Part shown: piece by piece, positions 33,087-33,826 of the stretch
Layout of the letters: each line of letters starts with the position of its first letter
Numbering within the stretch: position 1 is the first letter of the stretch
Assembly: GCA_030524525.1 (NCBI GenBank)
Contig: JAUNGI010000019.1
Span: 1 to 33,826 of the forward strand
DNA: 33,826 nt
From: Lachnospiraceae bacterium
GTDB lineage: Bacteria > Bacillota > Clostridia > Lachnospirales > Lachnospiraceae
Direction of reading: 5' to 3'
Position numbers and translations under genes: made by a program
The notes under the pieces: generated by a model
The model's input: only the letters and a program-made list of their open reading frames with translations
Databases searched by the model: none
Told to the model about the DNA's origin: nothing

Positions 33087-33680
33087 TGCCGTTTGATAAT
33101 GCAGAAAGGAAGCAAAGAACGAAATAACTGCAACGGCTGCGCCAATGACAAACTGCTGCGGCGTGTGCCTTTTCGATTTCACGGACGCCCAAAAGCTGGC
33201 CGCCTCAATGAAAAGGCAGGGAAATACGGATGCAATACCCATAAAATATACGCTCAGAGCAAGAGGACCGGACACGCTGCAGGCGTGTCCGCTTGCTTTT
33301 ACTTTGAAGATAAAATTCAGTACAAGCAAGAGTATGACCGAATAAAAATAAGTATCATAAATAAGGAGCAGCTTACCCGGAACGCTCTGGATGTGTCCAT
33401 AGCCCCATGCGATCAGATAGCCGATGAGAGTAAAAACAAAAGCAAGGCGTCTCTGCATATCCCGCCCGCCCTTTTTTAATGCCGGAATCACGGCGCAAAC
33501 AAGATAGGACAAAACAGGGAAAAAACCGAGCGTAACGATACTGAGATACATCCCTGTTTTTCCCGAAAAAACGGACGGCTGTGAATTCCATAAGACCAAG
33601 ATGAAAAGCGTCACCATCACTGGTGGAACGGTCAGTACCCGGATGAATTTTGCTGCTTTTTCTGCGATCGTTTTTTTCAA
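33084..33680 (-). CDS. PAP2-like membrane protein
   Basis: A 198-residue membrane protein with five or six hydrophobic segments. KASGHACSVSGP resembles the PSGH motif and SVKSKRHTPQQFVIGAA the third motif (SR...H) of PAP2 lipid phosphatases. The first KxxxxxxRP motif is not evident, so activity is uncertain. The start is taken as TTG at 33680, as GGAGG lies eight bases upstream; the longer frame runs through a palindromic leader. Convergent with the amidohydrolase, ten bases apart. Confidence 0.75.
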   Translation of the reverse strand: MKKTIAEKAAKFIRVLTVPPVMVTLFILVLWNSQPSVFSGKTGMYLSIVTLGFFPVLSYLVCAVIPALKKGGRDMQRRLAFVFTLIGYLIAWGYGHIQSVPGKLLLIYDTYFYSVILLLVLNFIFKVKASGHACSVSGPLALSVYFMGIASVFPCLFIEAASFWASVKSKRHTPQQFVIGAAVAVISFFASFLHYQTA

Positions 33681-33750
33681 TTTGTTTTCCTCCGCTCTTT
33701 CAAAATATAGTTTTGCTCGCTGGGCGCTGCACTTCCCCCCTGCTGCGCGA

Positions 33751-33779
33751 CTCGCGCTACGCGAGCATAGGCTTCGCCT
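33751..33779. repeat. palindromic leader segment upstream of the PAP2-like gene
   Basis: CTCGCG-CTA-CGCGAG (33751-33765) followed by AGGC-TTC-GCCT-like pairing (33769-33779), with more GCTCGCTG/CGAGC-type motifs around. It resembles the palindrome cluster at 8638 in style (short GC-rich arms) but not in exact sequence. Confidence 0.4.
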
Positions 33780-33826
33780 TTGCTCGCTGTTCGTTGCACT
33801 CACATAGCCTTCTTTCCATGACAGCC

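Noticed and set aside
1-33826. CRISPR arrays, insertion sequences, prophage genes
   Set aside because: I found no regular repeat-spacer pattern, transposase, integrase or structural phage genes.

Overview
The window looks like chromosomal DNA of a Gram-positive, spore-former-related Clostridia member, most likely a gut Lachnospiraceae-type organism. The reasons are strong GGAGG-type ribosome sites, sigma-A promoters with 17-base spacers, a GerMN (sporulation/germination) lipoprotein, ComEA/ComEC, a YdcZ-type transporter, IorAB indolepyruvate oxidoreductase and Lachnospiraceae-style hybrid kinases. Most genes are GC-rich and point left (minus strand). Only argG, a LysR regulator and an amidohydrolase are on the plus strand. 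I see no phage, insertion sequence, CRISPR or rRNA.

Layout: 290-4295 holds a solute-binding lipoprotein and a hybrid histidine kinase behind one promoter, with a hairpin-rich leader. 4667-5254 is a small AT-richer P-loop kinase gene. It lies between two copies of a 21-base direct repeat, one of which is the 3' end of the neighbouring XRE-VOC gene, so it looks inserted. 5309-8594 holds the XRE-VOC regulator, a LURP-one-like protein translationally coupled to a predicted zinc metallopeptidase, and a DUF2935 protein. 8638-8961 contains palindromes and a tRNA-Ser(CGA) with its own promoter and terminator.

9012-18138 holds housekeeping and envelope genes: holA, psd and pssA (phosphatidylethanolamine synthesis, behind a consensus promoter). 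It continues with comEC, a GerMN lipoprotein, a two-component system and comEA, which look like one transcript read from comEA to comEC. The promoter of that transcript sits on a perfect inverted repeat. A YdcZ-type transporter follows, with its start codon inside a hairpin.

18185-23692 is an arginine block. argJ-argB-argD run left behind a promoter carrying a perfect 18-base ARG box. maf lies between argJ and argG, and argG runs right. Together these genes cover the acetyl cycle, acetylglutamate kinase, acetylornithine transaminase and argininosuccinate synthase; argC, argF and argH are not in the window. 23786-26054 is a flavodoxin-cupin-carboxymuconolactone decarboxylase-like operon diverging from a LysR regulator.

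26076-32088 is a tightly packed leftward operon: iorA-iorB, a PHP phosphoesterase, a HEAT-like/RNA methyltransferase fusion, endonuclease IV and a 4'-phosphopantetheinyl transferase. The right end has a divergent amidohydrolase and a convergent PAP2-like membrane protein.

Functional names come from motif recognition by eye. Starts were moved inward from the longest reading frame where a ribosome site decided the matter.
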